A stretch of 64,000 nt of DNA from Diphasiastrum complanatum (taxonomy: Eukaryota; Streptophyta; Lycopodiopsida; Lycopodiales; Lycopodiaceae), in assembly GCA_029204225.1 (NCBI GenBank), contig CM055108.1:47045486-47109485 (forward strand), read 5' to 3'. Under the pieces are notes generated by a model. The model was given only the letters and a program-made list of their open reading frames with translations, searched no databases and was not told the DNA's origin. Positions 42,011 to 54,126 of this stretch are shown one piece after another. Positions within the stretch are counted from its first letter, which is position 1. Every line of letters begins with the position of its first letter. Both the position numbers and the translations under genes were made by a program.

Positions 42011-43258
42011 CAAAGGGTCCTAGTGTGGAAGCATTTTCTGAGATTTATCAGATCTCAGAATAATGACATGATCACATTATCAAGACTTGGTGGCACTCGA
42101 CAAGCATATCTATAAAGCTATGCTTGATAGAATGTTCACCAAGTTACATAATAATTTCAAGTCTGTAGATGATTGTCCAATTCACAATAAAAAATATAGA
42201 TTTGTAGAGTTTCAGTCTGCATTTCTGACGATTCAAAAGCCGGCCCTTCTACTTCTAAGGCTACTTCTTCTAGTGGTACAAAATCTGAAAAGTCAAAGAT
42301 TGTAAATATAGAGACTTTTTTTTATTGATACGAGCGTTAGTTTAGATGATTGTACAAATTTTGAATCTGCACAAAATAGGACATCGTTTATTGGTCCTAG
42401 AACTAGCAACACCCTTTTTCCTTCTGATAAATCTCTTATCACATTGCCTACTTATAATATAGATAATAATTATCAGATATATTGGATCTTTTTGACTTCA
42501 TAGAGGCCAAGACAAAGTGTAATTTGAGCAAAGAGCTTCATGAATTTTTGGACATAATCGATTAAGATGCTGATGATCTTCTTTCTGGTGTTGACGATGT
42601 AAATAATGATGAGTTTTATTCAGGGAAAGATTTCTTGAAAATGGATGTGGAGGAAATGCGCAATAAAGAAGATGATCTACCTTCTGAAGAGGAGTTCCTT
42701 AGAATTCAAACTCAACTTGGTTTTGCAAAACCAACTGTCTATTCACCAACTATATTGACATCGAAAGGTGGACAAAATATTAATGGAGAGACAGTAATCA
42801 AGGAAGAACAAGCCGAATGCGTAAGTTTTGTAACTTATTATGTACTAGTAGATTCATTATGTAAGATTATATCCTAAAGCTTACTTTAAATTTTTTTCAT
42901 TTCAGGAAACAATTTTCCTTGATGATTTCGCAATTCGTCAAGGAGGGCAGAGATTTTTTAGCTAGAGAATTTTCAAGAGATCATGCACTGGGGCATTATC
43001 TGAAGTTCTTCAAGAATAATGAGATAAGTGTTGCCCATTCAAAGTTTCATCAACATGGCGAGACAATGATTATGGCAATCAAGGCACTGTCTAATTTTCT
43101 TGGAGGACATAATTTTTATAAGGTGCAGAATAATTTTTGTAAAGAAAACTATTGCATTTGAAAATTTAGGATATGGACCAGTGAATTCCATGCTCATATC
43201 ATCTCATTTTGCGTTGTATGTTGCTTACGTTGATCTAAGTAAGCATGAAAACTATTAA
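42011..43258 (+). pseudogene. Unrecognised intron-containing gene X, right copy
   Basis: Plus-strand pieces: ALDKHIYKAMLDRMFTKLHNNF, KAGPSTSKATSSSGTKSEKSK, SFIGPRTSNTLFPSDKS, VEEMRNKEDDLPSEEEFLRIQ (split here), KPTVYSPTILTSKGGQNING; an 85-bp intron with GTAAGT donor (42,821) and TTTCAG acceptor (42,905); then TIFLDDFAIRQ, after a frameshift FSRDHALGHYLKFFKNNEIS, MIMAIKALSNFLGGHNFYKV, and a C-terminus ending at 43,258. Several frameshifts and a stop after LDIID break it, and the promoter side is deleted. I do not recognise the family; the N-terminal part looks like a small helical domain followed by a disordered acidic region. Confidence 0.55.
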
Positions 43259-43315
43259 CTCTTGGTTCCATACAAAAGAAGGAAATTGTTGCATGATTCA
43301 AAGTTGCAACTTTTA

Positions 43316-44796
43316 TTAGAAAAAGTATCGGAAGTAGAGTAGATTTTGCTCAATTGTACTTTGTAAAAAATTCCATTTAATAGACAAAATCTCATTTTGT
43401 GTCTATTGGCTTGTATAAATTTGCATGCTTTTTAAAAAAATTTATAATCTGTTGATTTTGGATTATGACAAATTTGGATTCTTCCGTAAAACCATTGGAA
43501 AAGTTGCAGTATATAGTTGTTCTTTGTGCTGGTCCCACCATGTTGTGTACATTGAGTGGAACTCCCTCCATGTGATTTTTTATGGTGGCAAAATATCACG
43601 TTCTATTAATTATCCATGAGAGAATGTCATGGTCTTCTTTCATCACCTATAAGAGAAAAAAAAAAAAGTGATTTATCCTCAAAATATTAACACAGAGAAG
43701 ATTTGCCAAATGAAATCCATATTAAAATTATTATCCCTATTGATTATGTGAAGGAACTGCTATACTTTAAATACTGCCAACCACCAAATATCATTTTCTG
43801 ATTGAACACTGAAGTTGAGGCCTTTTGAGTTTTTTGAATTTAACAGTGCTTCATTCATGATCATAAGACTGACTTTCTCCATTTTTTGTCCTTTTATAAT
43901 TTCAGACTCATCGAACTTGAGTGACATTCTCGTTTGTAATACCATAAAAATTTATGATGAATGTTAGTAGCTTATTAATATCAATAAATAAATTGTTGGA
44001 ATTATTATATGCTAGACATTCTCCTTTTGAGCAATAAACTTCATTGTTATGAGATGGATTACCAACTATTGTCTACATAACTTGGTTTAACATGTCTCTT
44101 TGTCTTTTAAGATGAATGGTCGTGGATTAAAAACTTCTTAATACTTACCTATGCAAATGCCTCATGTATCATCTTAAACATTGTTGCATATGCTTCTCTA
44201 CTGATGCTAGAAAATCACATGGCCCCCTAAACCAATGTAGTGTCTAATATTTTTTCAACTTCATTCATAATGCTATCAGTACCTGAAGCCTTAATCTTTT
44301 TCATTTTGTTGTTGTTTAACATTGATTTCATAGATTTAAAAGTCAAGATAGAGCCTAGTGACTTTCCAATGGAAATCTCATCGGCCAAATGGTCTTCAAC
44401 AACCAATGTTGATCTACATTGCAAACATAATGTTCATGAAAATGTCAATAGCAATCATGGACACTCATAGTATTCACGGCAGCATAATAAGCAAATCAAC
44501 AGAAAGTTGAAATGAATAAATAACAAAACTAGTGATTATGAATGAATACCAAATAAGCTATAACTTACTTGAATGCACAAATTCATCTTTTTCTATAACC
44601 TCCTCTAGATGATAAATCACATATATCCTTGTTTACCAGTCTTTTCCTATTGTTGCTTCGGACCTTTTTGTTGAGCACATCCATATCTTTAACAAGAGAC
44701 AAATATGAGATACGCATGGATTGAAATGCGGCTTTTATCTCATCATTACTAGTTGTATAATGATGCAAAGAAGATTTCACAACATCAACATATAAT
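43316..44796. other. Unassigned region with exon-like minus-strand frames
   Basis: No recognised gene. Minus-strand frames at 43,760-43,945 (MSLKFDESEIIKGQKMEKVS), 44,227-44,424 (VVEDHLADEISIGKSLGSIL) and 44,583-44,780 (TTSNDEIKAAFQSMRISYLS, NKKVRSNNRKRLVNKDICDL) have the composition of exons and could belong to one leftward gene, but I cannot join them or name a family. Confidence 0.3.
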
Positions 44797-45165
44797 AAAG
44801 ATGATGGTCAAAGACTTTGCAGGTGGACTCAAAATAATTGAAGATTGCATGTCTCCCATGTTATGTCGAATATTATCCTAGATGTATCTATGTAAATTTG
44901 TGAAATTGAATATATTCTAATTTCACAAATACATATTTGAAGATGGTACGAACAATTGTCTCCTATGTTCTATAGGGTATTCTCCTAGACATAACATTAT
45001 AATAAAGATGATGGTCTAAGACTTTGGATGTGGACTCAATAGAGTTGAAGATTGCTCTTCTCCCATGTTATGTCAAATATTTATCCTAGACATAACATCA
45101 AATGTTTATTGAAAATGCATGTTTGTTATGAACATTTGAAGATGGTGGTACGAACAATTGTTGCA
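44797..45165. repeat. Tandem duplication, about 200-bp unit
   Basis: Two diverged units, about 44,797-44,965 and 45,000-45,165. Each has AAAGATGATGGTC.AAGACTTTG, then CTCCCATGTTATGTC.AATATT and TTTGAAGATGGT...ACGAACAATTGT. Part of the second unit is carried into the inverted copy near 59,600-59,732. Confidence 0.65.
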
Positions 45166-46764
45166 TGAGTTATGTCCCCACTACCCTAGATTTTTGAAAA
45201 TAGAATGATGGATATTCTAACTCATAGGTGAAATTGGTAAGAAGTTTAGCATGTACATAAATTTTGTTGACATAATCACATGATAATCTATTCGTTTTCT
45301 TAAATTGTAGATGTTAATTCTTTATTTCTTGCACACGACGAAGCATAACATAGAGCGAAGATGTTTTTTTTTTTATAATTTGGTCTTTTAATGTGCTGTC
45401 ATCACATATGAAAATGTTTATGTTATTGGGTACATGTGGACATAAGATCCTCAAGAAAAGTGTAATCAACTGTAAGGGAAAGCATCTCGTCAATATGCCT
45501 CCAACCGAGATTGAGTTCCCTTGAAAGAAGGAACAAAAAACATGATTCTAAAACATCACTCTTGTGAATCCAACCAGCTGTCCAATTCAATGGTGCTTGA
45601 GGACCTATAATGGATAGGAATAGAGCAAAGAAATGATGAACTTGGCATGAGTATGCCATGAAAATATACAAGTGCGAATTGAAAATATGTTTTTCTTTTT
45701 TACAATATGCATAAAAATAGCTTTTGGACGAAACAAACACAAGCACAAAAAGAAGTGAAATCAAAACAACATAGAAGATGACAAAAATGAAATGGTAAGG
45801 CAATGAAAATAAACACTGGTCAAAATTTTGGAAGTTGGAAATCTAATTAAGTGGCTCCGAAGCACAACTAGTATAAAAGTATGTAACATAATTGCACATT
45901 TTGTTTTGGAATGCATTTCGGGTAATCCCGTTAGGGTTTTTGAGAACGTGCATCAAAATTATTATTTTTTGGGTTCTAAAGAAAGGAATAGGAATTTTGG
46001 TTTTTTTTTTGTTCTATCACGTTGTCAACTTTTTTAGGTTGTTTGAAATGTTTTTTTCTTGTTTTTTTTAGGTCTTTTTTCAAAGTTTTGATTTTTTTTT
46101 TTTAAGGAAAAAAAGGTGTTCCAGAACATTGTATGGTACGTAATATGTAATAAGAAGCTATTGAGGGAGCGGACTCTTGTCATCACCCCAAGTAGATCTT
46201 TGGTCCACACAAAAACACTAATAGGCTGAAAAAGAACTGCTACAAACCTCAAAATTGTATACCAAAAATCAGCAAGTGTTTATGAAGCCATATCACTATA
46301 GAAACTCTTCAAAATAGGTGCTAGATGCCAATAGATGTTGCCCATATGTTGTGAAAATTGGCCTGCAAGAAAAGTACTCAAAGTGTGAGAATACCTTAAA
46401 ATGGTAGATGCTTGATGTCAATTTAAGATGTCCTTTGTCATCCTAACTTTTCTTGGTTATGCAACTACTTTCAATCATAGATTAAGTATATTTTTATTTA
46501 GATCAACTGCTAACTAGTTTTTGAATGATGTGTGTTTCCCGAGATGGAAAGCTTGGTTATTCCTTTTAGATGGAGTGACTACTTCTAATTTTCGTTGAGC
46601 ATATGAAATCTAAGCAATTCTTAAGGGGAATTCATTCAAGGGTTTTTTTGGTGGATTAATTCTTTTATGAATTTCATGGTTTTTATCTATCCCTAAAGTA
46701 TCCCTTTGAATACCCTAAACTCTAAAATACTTTTTCAATTTTCAAATTTTTTACCTAAAACAAA
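45060..46764 (+). repeat. Duplicated locus, copy 2, left part
   Basis: Reverse complement of 58,134-59,732. Together with 46,770-48,460 it forms a continuous, uninterrupted version of the locus whose other copy is split between 58-59.7 kb and 33-37.7 kb. Confidence 0.88.
45423..45803 (-). CDS. Unrecognised 126-codon open frame in the duplicated locus
   Basis: Open on the minus strand from ATG at 45,803. The N-terminus has a strong hydrophobic segment (FVIFYVVLISLLFVLVFV), then a second one (HHFFALFLSIIG), then a soluble part with LNWTAGWIHKSDVLES and RELNLGWRHIDEMLSLTVDY. The inverted copy at 59,102-59,463 has the same text but a frameshift in the middle, so at most one copy is intact. Upstream of LNWTAGW there may be an intron acceptor (TATAG), so the N-terminal hydrophobic part could be non-coding. 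Weak as a gene call. Confidence 0.3.
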   Translation of the reverse strand: MPYHFIFVIFYVVLISLLFVLVFVSSKSYFYAYCKKEKHIFNSHLYIFMAYSCQVHHFFALFLSIIGPQAPLNWTAGWIHKSDVLESCFLFLLSRELNLGWRHIDEMLSLTVDYTFLEDLMSTCTQ

Positions 46765-46769
46765 ACAAT
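46765..46769. other. Empty target site of the outer LTR element
   Basis: ACAAT lies in the unbroken sequence AAAACAATAGATAC. In the other locus copy the same five bases flank the LTRs at 33,020-33,024 (plus) and 58,129-58,133 (as ATTGT), with matching sequence beyond on each side. This shows where the element inserted and that this copy was never hit. Confidence 0.88.
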
Positions 46770-48460
46770 AGATACTATTTATTTTGTTCAAGGTTATTTT
46801 CGAAACATGCAACTATGCCATGGAGTAACCCTTTTTCAACAATTGGTTTGAATAGGTAATTCTGCTCTACTTGTCGGATTTTCAATATTCTTTTGACTAC
46901 TAGACGAATAAAATGATTAAATCCATAGTGATATTTTGCACTATGCTTGACACAAACAACCTTGTCCATTTTAGGAAGAGGAGCGTGCTAGTTATGGTTA
47001 GAAAACCAGCCTTTAAACCCAAGTGCTATAGATGATACCCTTTGCAAAGATTATTTCGCCTTTATAGAGTTGGAATATGAAGACATTACATGCACGAGAA
47101 GCTTGTATGTGGTTGTCTTTAATGCATGCAATATATATGACTGCCATCCTAGAAATATAACTAGTGACTCCTATTATTACCAGTTAGCATCACACTTGTT
47201 TGTAGTCCACATCGTTTTACCTCTTAGTATGTGGAAATATAGTATATCTTTATGCTTATGACCTTCATCTACTCTTGAGTGGAAATGATGTGAGAGGGAT
47301 GTCTTACTTACGACTTGTTCCATCCATGGTACTGTGGTCCTTTAGTTTGTGGTTAGCTTTTTTGATGCCTAGAAAAAACTCTGATTCAGCATATATTTGT
47401 GTCTATGATTGAGCATATATCTTTAACTGACTCACCAAATTGGTAGATAAAGATCAAATATAACTTTTTCATTGTTTGGAGTCTTATTTGTTTTTGCTCC
47501 AAACAATACCAACTAGAACAACAATTATATGAACATGGTGGGTTCATGTAGTTTTGGAATTGCAATTTATATGACCAATTGACAAAATTTTCTGGTAATA
47601 AATCATAATATGCATGAAATGCCTATGATTTTTCCTTTCTCTAATTTACAAATGTTGTATTATCAATAATGCATTTGAGCTTGAATAAAATCAATTGTTG
47701 AATTATTTCTAACATCTTGAATACTGTACTAAAACCATGGATCGTTGACAGATTGTATAGGATCGACATTTAATGCAAAAGGGTCAATGCAATGTCCAAA
47801 TTGTCGATGTATTGAAGAAGGACAATAGCTTTATGCAAATGGCAGTCATCGTTTGGAAAATTCTTCAATGGATGGTTTGTTTGCTGGAATAATTGATGTA
47901 ATCAATCGAATAAAGACTATGTAAGAACCTAATTTGTGCATCTTTCTTGCATGCCCTTTTCTAAATAGTTGCAATACGTCTAGATAGTTTCATAACATTT
48001 GCTTGATGTCACATAGTTAGGCATGTATACATCATCAATCATTTCATGTTTAAATATAATTTGTTTGTAAAACGTAATCTGATCAAAATTGATGGCTTCT
48101 ATGTCTAAACTTTTGGTTTTTTTGGACACAAGATAATGACGAAACATAGGTAGAAAGTATCGTCATTAATAAAGCTTTCATGTTTCAACAAAAAATCAAC
48201 GAAGTCTCAATGCAAAGGACAACTTATCCAAACGTTTTGAATTCTCAAAGAGGAACGTATTTATTGTTAGCCAATCTTTAAAAACTTATCATTTCTTTTC
48301 ATAAAATTGAAGGTGACTTGAGAAAAAGTTTCTCAACATCAATTGAAAGGAAAATGCATGAAGATAAGAATGTGAGACATATTGCAACTTAAGCAAAAGA
48401 AAGAGCAATAAAAAAAGGTGGAACACACCAATTTCCTATTGAAATTAAATACTTTGACAA
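46770..48460 (+). repeat. Duplicated locus, copy 2, right part
   Basis: Collinear with 33,025-33,480 and 36,483-37,675, without the 3-kb extra segment. It ends abruptly at ATACTTTGACAA, directly followed by minus-strand protease sequence of the outer element, which marks the right breakpoint of the inferred inversion. Confidence 0.88.
47752..47920 (+). pseudogene. Duplicated RING-finger exon with a stop
   Basis: Same exon as 36,958-37,127 with the same acceptor (TTGACAG) and donor (GTAAGA). The Trp codon of GQWLYANG (37,032 in copy 1) is TAG here (47,826-47,828), and one base is lost near 47,900. It is a pseudogene copy; the RING zinc ligands before the stop are unchanged. Confidence 0.65.
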
Positions 48461-49069
48461 TGGTGTGATCTGTCGTGGATGATCCGTCATCAGCTTTGGG
48501 TGCAATAGGTTTCACCACCCATGTGGTTGGATCAACCTTTACAGCCTGCTCTCTGTTTTCGAAGGTGAGTTTCCCCGTACCCCAGTTGTGTACTACTTGC
48601 GCAGTTCTCAACCATGGTCTTTCCAGTAAAACACGGTATGCAGATGGAGATTTAGGTATATCCTGACTACAAAAGTAATCACAAACTGCATGCCTGCTAT
48701 CTTTATAGGGATATTGGCAACTACATCTTTTGGTTTTACACAGGATTGATCATCTAGCTTGATGGCGAATCTTGTTGGCTTCAATCCTTGTAAACCCCAT
48801 TTTTCATACAAAGTAGTGGAGATTAAATTGACACCCGATCCTCCATCTACCACTGCCACCTCGTCCTCGTATCTCTTGTGTTTGATTGGCAAAGTGATGT
48901 TGTGTTCCTCACTTTCTCATGTTGCTCCGATGTGGAGGACGTTACTTGTTTCTTCATAGCCCTTACAATATATGGGCTCAGGCGCTACTGGGTCCTCATC
49001 CGCTTTGGCCCATTTAGCTAGAAGGCTTTTCGCTTGTGGTGCAATCCGCAATAGTTCTTCGAGTGGTAA
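48461..49069 (-). pseudogene. Protease region of the outer element
   Basis: Minus strand: HKRYEDEVAVVDGGSGVNLI carries the retropepsin motif in the D-G-G-S-G form common in plant gypsy elements (Asp codon near 48,847). STTLYEKWGLQGLKP, KLDDQSCVKPKDVVANIPIK, and after a frame change RTAQVVHNWGTGKLTFENRE follow. It is cut upstream by the nested element and downstream by the inversion breakpoint. Confidence 0.7.
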
Positions 49070-49952
49070 TGTTGTAAAGCTGACTCAGGTGCACCCAGCG
49101 TGCCCTGTAAGACTCTAAGGGGTGACGCTCCCTAAGGTCCCAAAGCAAGTTAGAACGTCAAGGACTGAGCCTCCGACTTGTGGTGAGCCAGTCAAGTAGT
49201 CACAAGTCATGAGCTAGCTCTGGAGCTCGAGTCATGGCCTAGTCAGGAAGCAAGTTGATTCTGCTGCCGGGATGGCTCCCGGGACCCATGTTTGGGAGCC
49301 AGACTGATTCTGCTAGGCTTAATTAGCAAAATAAAAACTAAGTCCCAAAAAGCGTGCTCAGAGGGGGTGCGCCGAATCACAGCAGAACTAGACGGGGAGT
49401 CCGGCAGACAGAAACTTGGGCAGCTCAACCAACGCCAAGAATCCAGTCGCCAGGTCTCAGCTCCGTCTACCAGCACGAGCCAGGCACAATGTCAAGCACG
49501 TGTTGGTGGCCCCGAGACCGGTCAGTCTATGTATGAATGTAACCTCTTTCAAATCTAATAAAGTTGATCCTTGGGGATGATTACCATTTCGGTTTCGCCT
49601 CCGGGACTGGTCCAAGTAGAAGGACCCTTACTACAACCTTTTTGCGTCGCTGGCGCCTAAGGGTCCCTGTCATCGACATGGGGCTTGCTGCTATGCCAAT
49701 TGGTCAGTTTGGCGACCACTATGCCTTGGGTTTCATGTGTGGCTTGTCTTTGCCTTTGGTTACCTTTTGGGGACGGATTCTGAGTTGGCTTTCGGGTTCG
49801 TTGGGATTCCAGTTTTCTTAAGTCTGAATGGTTAAGCTTGTTACGTTTCTGAGTTGGCTTTTACGTAAGTGCATGATGGATGAATGTTAGACTTAAGCAC
49901 GTGTTGGGGAAACCGCTCAAGTCCCAGCGCCCTTTGAGGCGTCGGCGCAACA
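49070..49952 (+). repeat. 5' LTR of the nested gypsy element
   Basis: 883 bp, TGTTGTAAAGCTGACTC to GGCGTCGGCGCAACA. An AATAAA signal is at about 49,556. GC content is clearly higher than in neighbouring sequence. It lacks the 35-bp stretch around GCTTTACCAAAAAGCAC found in the 3' LTR. Confidence 0.93.
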
Positions 49953-49954
49953 TG

Positions 49955-49967
49955 TGGTATCAAAGCC
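49955..49967 (+). other. Primer-binding site of the nested gypsy element
   Basis: TGGTATCAAAGCC begins two bases after the LTR and matches initiator tRNA-Met with one change from the usual TGGTATCAGAGCC. Confidence 0.85.
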
Positions 49968-50037
49968 GACTAGCCGGTCAGCTACGCAAGTCTCACAGGG
50001 ATGGCCACGTTTTGGGATTTGTCAGGACAACCGTTGC

Positions 50038-50436
50038 GCAAGGTGCTGCCCATAGTGTAAGCACGGGTGCGTCCACGGTCGTGGTGGTCGGCAGAACGGG
50101 GGACTTGATGAGTCAAAGTGTTGCCCTCGAGGTGTAATCACGGTCAGTTCCCGCGGTTCGGGCCTGGCGCCATCTGCATGTAGGACAGATGAGGCAATGT
50201 GCTGCCATTAGGTTGGTGAAAGCACGGTCTGTGCCTTGTGGGGTGCGAGGTGACATATTCGAACTGTACGGGTTAACCATTGATACAGAGATGCTGCTCG
50301 AATTCGGGTGTAAAGCATGGGTGGTTAGTTGCCGGTGCGGGATAGCTGCCGATCGTTTAGCTATAAGGGCTATCGACCAAAAAGTGGTGGGGCGTGACTG
50401 AGGCAATGCGCTGCTTAATGGTGAAAGCACGGATGG
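50038..50436 (+). repeat. Diverged repeat modules in the nested element's leader
   Basis: Four modules of the form CAA(A/T)GTG(C/T)TGCC ... (A/G)TAA/GAAAGCACGGTC occur at about 50,038-50,068, 50,113-50,147, 50,190-50,232 and 50,398-50,436, with 75-210 bp between starts. No gene is seen between the PBS and 50,640. Confidence 0.55.
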
Positions 50437-50648
50437 TTGGATGGATGTTTCCCCGTGGGCTAATTATGTGATAGATTTGTGTGAGTGCGGTTAGGCAAAG
50501 GTCCTACGTCCAATCTCAAGGGGAATGTGGCTTGAGAGGGATCCTCTATGTTTGCTTTGGTTGGTATGTTTGTTTGTGGTGTGCTTGTTTGGACCTAGAT
50601 AACCCCTGGTTGCTTAACTTCTTCCAGGTGATCTGATCTAGTTGGGAG

Positions 50649-52962
50649 TTGAAGGAGGAATTTACATTTGTGGGTGGACGACATATAAGTATGGAAAGGA
50701 GCTTCCATGAGGCAACCCCCAAGATTGGTTCAAGATTATTATTCCTATCCGAAAAGATCGCGGGGAGGAAGTCAGATTTCCTTGGACATGTTATAGGCTA
50801 CGGACGAATTCGGATGGATCCTAAGAAGATCAAGACTATCTTGGATTGGCTGGCTCCTAAAACCATTCATGGCATCAAATCCTTTGTGGGATTATGTAAC
50901 TTTTACAGGAGATTCATTGAGGCATTTAGCAAAATTGTGGCACCACTGTTGGAGCAGACCAAGACTCATCTAAAGATGACATGGACACCGGAATGTGAAG
51001 CAGCGTTCCAAGAACTAAAATGATGGATCACTCAAGAACCCATCCTTGCCTTATCGGACTTTAGCAAACCTTTTGAAATACATACAGACACGTCGAACTT
51101 TGCTATTGGGGCCGTGCTGATGCAAGATGGAAAACCTGTTGCATATTTTTCAAAGAAATTGAGTGACGTAGAGCGACGATGGCCAACTCATAAAAAAGAA
51201 ATGGTCGCAGTAGTTCAAGCAGTGGAGCATTGGAGACATTATGTGGCAGGAAAACCCTTTAAGGCGTTCACTGATAATGTATCACTCAAGTACTTCTCAT
51301 CCCAAGGTATGCTCACGCCAAAGCAAATGCGATGGCAAAACTTTCTCTCAAAATTCAATATAGACATTGTACACACGGCGGGAAAGAACAATGTGGTGGC
51401 AGGTGCACTAAGTAGATAGGAACACTTGATGGCAACAGTGACAACTCAGGTGACTGGCCTACTCCAAGAAATCAGGGAGAATTATGGTGCAGATGCGTTG
51501 GCGAAGGACTTAATGATCGAATTCCAGCTGGGAAAGCCTCATAAACATTTCACTTGGAAAGATCAAATGGTTGTTTATAAACAACGCAGAGTATATGTCC
51601 CAGACAACATCAACCTGAGGAAGAAAGTCTTGCAAGAACATCATGACGTACTAGCCGCCAGACATCTAGGGGTGAATCGCATGTATGAACTTCTCAAAAG
51701 AGGCTTCTATTGGCCAGGTATGTGGGCAGACGTTGAATCCTATGTGCAAACATGCCTGACATGTCAACAAGTGAAGGTGGAACCGCTAGCTCCAGCAGGA
51801 CTACTCCAACCATTACCGGTACCAGCATACCCATGGAATTCGATGAGCATGGATTTTATTGTTCAACTACCACGGTGCCAAGGCTTTGACTCAATTTATG
51901 TGGTGGTTGACCGCTTTTCAAAGCAAGTTCAGCTAGTACCAACTAAAAGTTCAGTGACAGCTGAAGAAGTGGCAAGGTTATTTTTCAAATGTGTCTTCAA
52001 ATACCATGGCCTGCCTAGCACGATTATTTCTGACCGAGACACCAAGTACGTCAGAAAGTTTTGGACTTGTCTATTTTGCCTCGTGGAAACTGGACCAAAT
52101 TTCAGCACTGCATATCACCCTCAGACAGATGGGCAAATGGAACGAGTCAATCAACAAATTGAACAATATTTACGAAATTATGTCACTTGGGACCAATCCG
52201 ATTGGGTCAACTACTTGGATATTCTCGAGTTTGCACATAACAACCAAGTGAACAGATCTACTGGAAGGGCACCCTTCGAGATAAGAAATGGTCGGCTACC
52301 GATTGTTCCAAGCTCTTTTCTTACAGGCGTGCAGGAAACATCAGTACCCACTGTGGAGAAATTCATCAATGAGTGGCACACAAAGCTGACAGAGATGAAG
52401 TCATTTTTAGAGCAGTCACAAAGGAGTATGGCAGCTGACGTAAACCCACATCGACGAGAACTGGAATTTGAGAAAGGTGATCAAGTATGGCTGAACACAA
52501 AAAACATTGCGTTACCAAAAGGTTTTTCTCATAAGTTCGCTCGACCTTATGCGGGACCATATTATGTCACCAAGAAGATCAACCCAGTGGCTTACTGATT
52601 AGCGCTGCAATCCAGCTTGGATATACACAGTGTTTCATATCTCATTACTCAAATAGTACAAACCAGATGAGCGATTTGATCGGGAACACGAACTCCATCA
52701 CCCACCAACGACACTTGATGATACGAAGAGGCAGCTTGTACCAGAACAAATATTGACACATAGAAAGCGAACTGGCGTTCAACGTGAATATCTAGTGAAG
52801 TGGCTACGGGCTCCACTTATTGAGGCTTCTTGGGAGTACGAAGACAAACTTAAGGAGGGAGCCCCTGAAGTACTAGCAGATTATCTGCAGAAGAACCAAC
52901 GCAATAGCCGTTTTCCCAGACCGGCACACAAAGCACTACCTGGCGGCATGCCTCCTACATAA
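50649..52962 (+). pseudogene. Nested gypsy pol remnant: RT end, RNase H, integrase, chromodomain
   Basis: One frame runs through three premature stops (51,021, 51,417 and 52,596) and then shifts. In order: RT thumb/connection (FLGHVIGYGRIRMDPKKI, SFVGLCNFYRRFI); RNase H (IHTDTSNFAIGAVL, PVAYFSKKLSDVERRW); integrase with the H-H-C-C zinc finger (HHDVLAARHLG, CLTCQQVK) and intact catalytic residues in SMDFIVQLP, ISDRDTKY and GQMERVNQ; and a chromodomain near 52,750-52,890 (REYLVKWLRAPLIEASWEYED). The RT active site YxDD, protease and gag are absent. The chromodomain places it among chromoviruses, which use it to target chromatin. Confidence 0.9.
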
Positions 52963-53191
52963 ACATTCATGCCCATTCGGAAGTTCAAGGAACTTCCAGG
53001 TATCTTTTTTAAGTTTGGCAATAAATCACTTGCAGCTTTACACAGGTTTTACGTAAGTGACCTTTATCTACACTTTTTTTGTGCTACTGCCAATGTATTT
53101 CTTAATTCAAAGTTGTTAAGGCCGGTGAATTAAGCCCGTGCCATACGTCCTAGGTCTAGTTTGGCCCTAATGAGGACATCAGCTTTTTCAA

Positions 53192-53203
53192 ATGAGGGAA
53201 GGA
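53192..53203 (+). other. Polypurine tract of the nested gypsy element
   Basis: ATGAGGGAAGGA lies directly before the 3' LTR, in the position of the plus-strand primer. Confidence 0.8.
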
Positions 53204-54121
53204 TGTTGTAAAGCTGACTCAGGTGCACCCAGCGTGCCCTGTAAGACTCTAAGAGGTGACGCTCCCTAAGGTCCCAGAGCAAGTTAGAATGTCAAGGACT
53301 GAGCCTCCGACTTGTGGTGAGCCAGTCAAGTAGTCACAAGTCATGAGCTAGCTCTGGAGCTCGAGTCATGGCCTAGTCAGGAAGCAAGTTGATTATGCCA
53401 CCGGGACGGCTCCCCGGACCCATGTCCAGGAGCCAGACTGATTCTGCCAGGCTTGCCACGCTTAATCAACAAAATAAAAACTAAGTCCCAAAAAGCGTGC
53501 TTTACCAAAAAGCACTATGTTTCAGAACAGAGGGGGTGCGCCGAATCACAGCGGAACTAGAGGGGGTGTCCGGCAGACAGAAACTTGGGCAGCTCAACCA
53601 GCGCCAGGAATCCAGTCGCCAGGTCTCAACTCCCTCTACCAGCACAAGCCAGGCACAATGCCCAGCATGTGTTGGTGGCCCCGAGATCGGTCCGTCTATG
53701 TATGAATGTAATCTCTTCCAAATCTAATAAAGTTGATCCTTGGGGATGATTACCATTTCGGTTTCGCCTCTAGTACTGGTCCAAGTGGAAGGACCCTTAC
53801 TACAACCTTTTTGCATCGCTGGTGCCTAAGGGTCCCTGTCATCGACATGGGGCTTGCCGCTATGCCAATTGGTTAGTTTGGTGACCACTATGCCTTGGGT
53901 TTCATGTGTGGCTTGTCTTTGCCTTTGGTTACCTTTTGGGGATAGATTCTGAGTTGGCTTTCGGGTTGGTTGGGATTCCAGTTTTCTTAAGTCTGAATGG
54001 TTAAGCTTGTTACGTTTCTGAGTTGGCTTTTACGTAAGTGCATGATGGATGAATGTTAGACTTAAGCGCGTGTTGGAGAAACCGCTCAAGTCCCAGCACC
54101 CTTTGAGGCGCCGGCGCAACA
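53204..54121 (+). repeat. 3' LTR of the nested gypsy element
   Basis: 918 bp, same ends as the 5' LTR; followed by the GGTAA target duplication, after which minus-strand gag of the outer element resumes. Confidence 0.93.
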
Positions 54122-54126
54122 GGTAA

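Larger units (their letters stand above)
39905..43315. repeat. Large inverted repeat, right arm
   Basis: Reverse complement of 24,740-28,735. Relative to the left arm it lost about 600 bp around 41,985 (promoter boxes, the 77-bp repeat and the start of gene X) and eight codons of the H3-like ORF. A further matching piece of about 100 bp lies at 38,694-38,800, beyond the part of the mitochondrial insert that is absent from the left arm. Confidence 0.9.
49070..54121 (+). mobile_element. Nested chromodomain Ty3/gypsy element, internally deleted
   Basis: Complete ends: LTRs 49,070-49,952 and 53,204-54,121, both TGTTG...CAACA; target duplication GGTAA at 49,065-49,069 and 54,122-54,126; a tRNA-iMet-type PBS; and a purine tract. 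The internal region is only 3.25 kb: gag, protease and most of RT are gone, leaving the RT end, RNase H, integrase and a chromodomain with several stops. The LTRs differ by a 35-bp indel and scattered substitutions, so the insertion is much older than that of the 15.6-kb element but younger than its host element. Confidence 0.93.

Noticed and set aside
24740-43315. The large inverted repeat as terminal inverted repeats of a giant DNA transposon
   Set aside because: The arms contain genes and mitochondrial DNA, ends lack a consistent target duplication, and re-inversion explains them as a tandem duplication.
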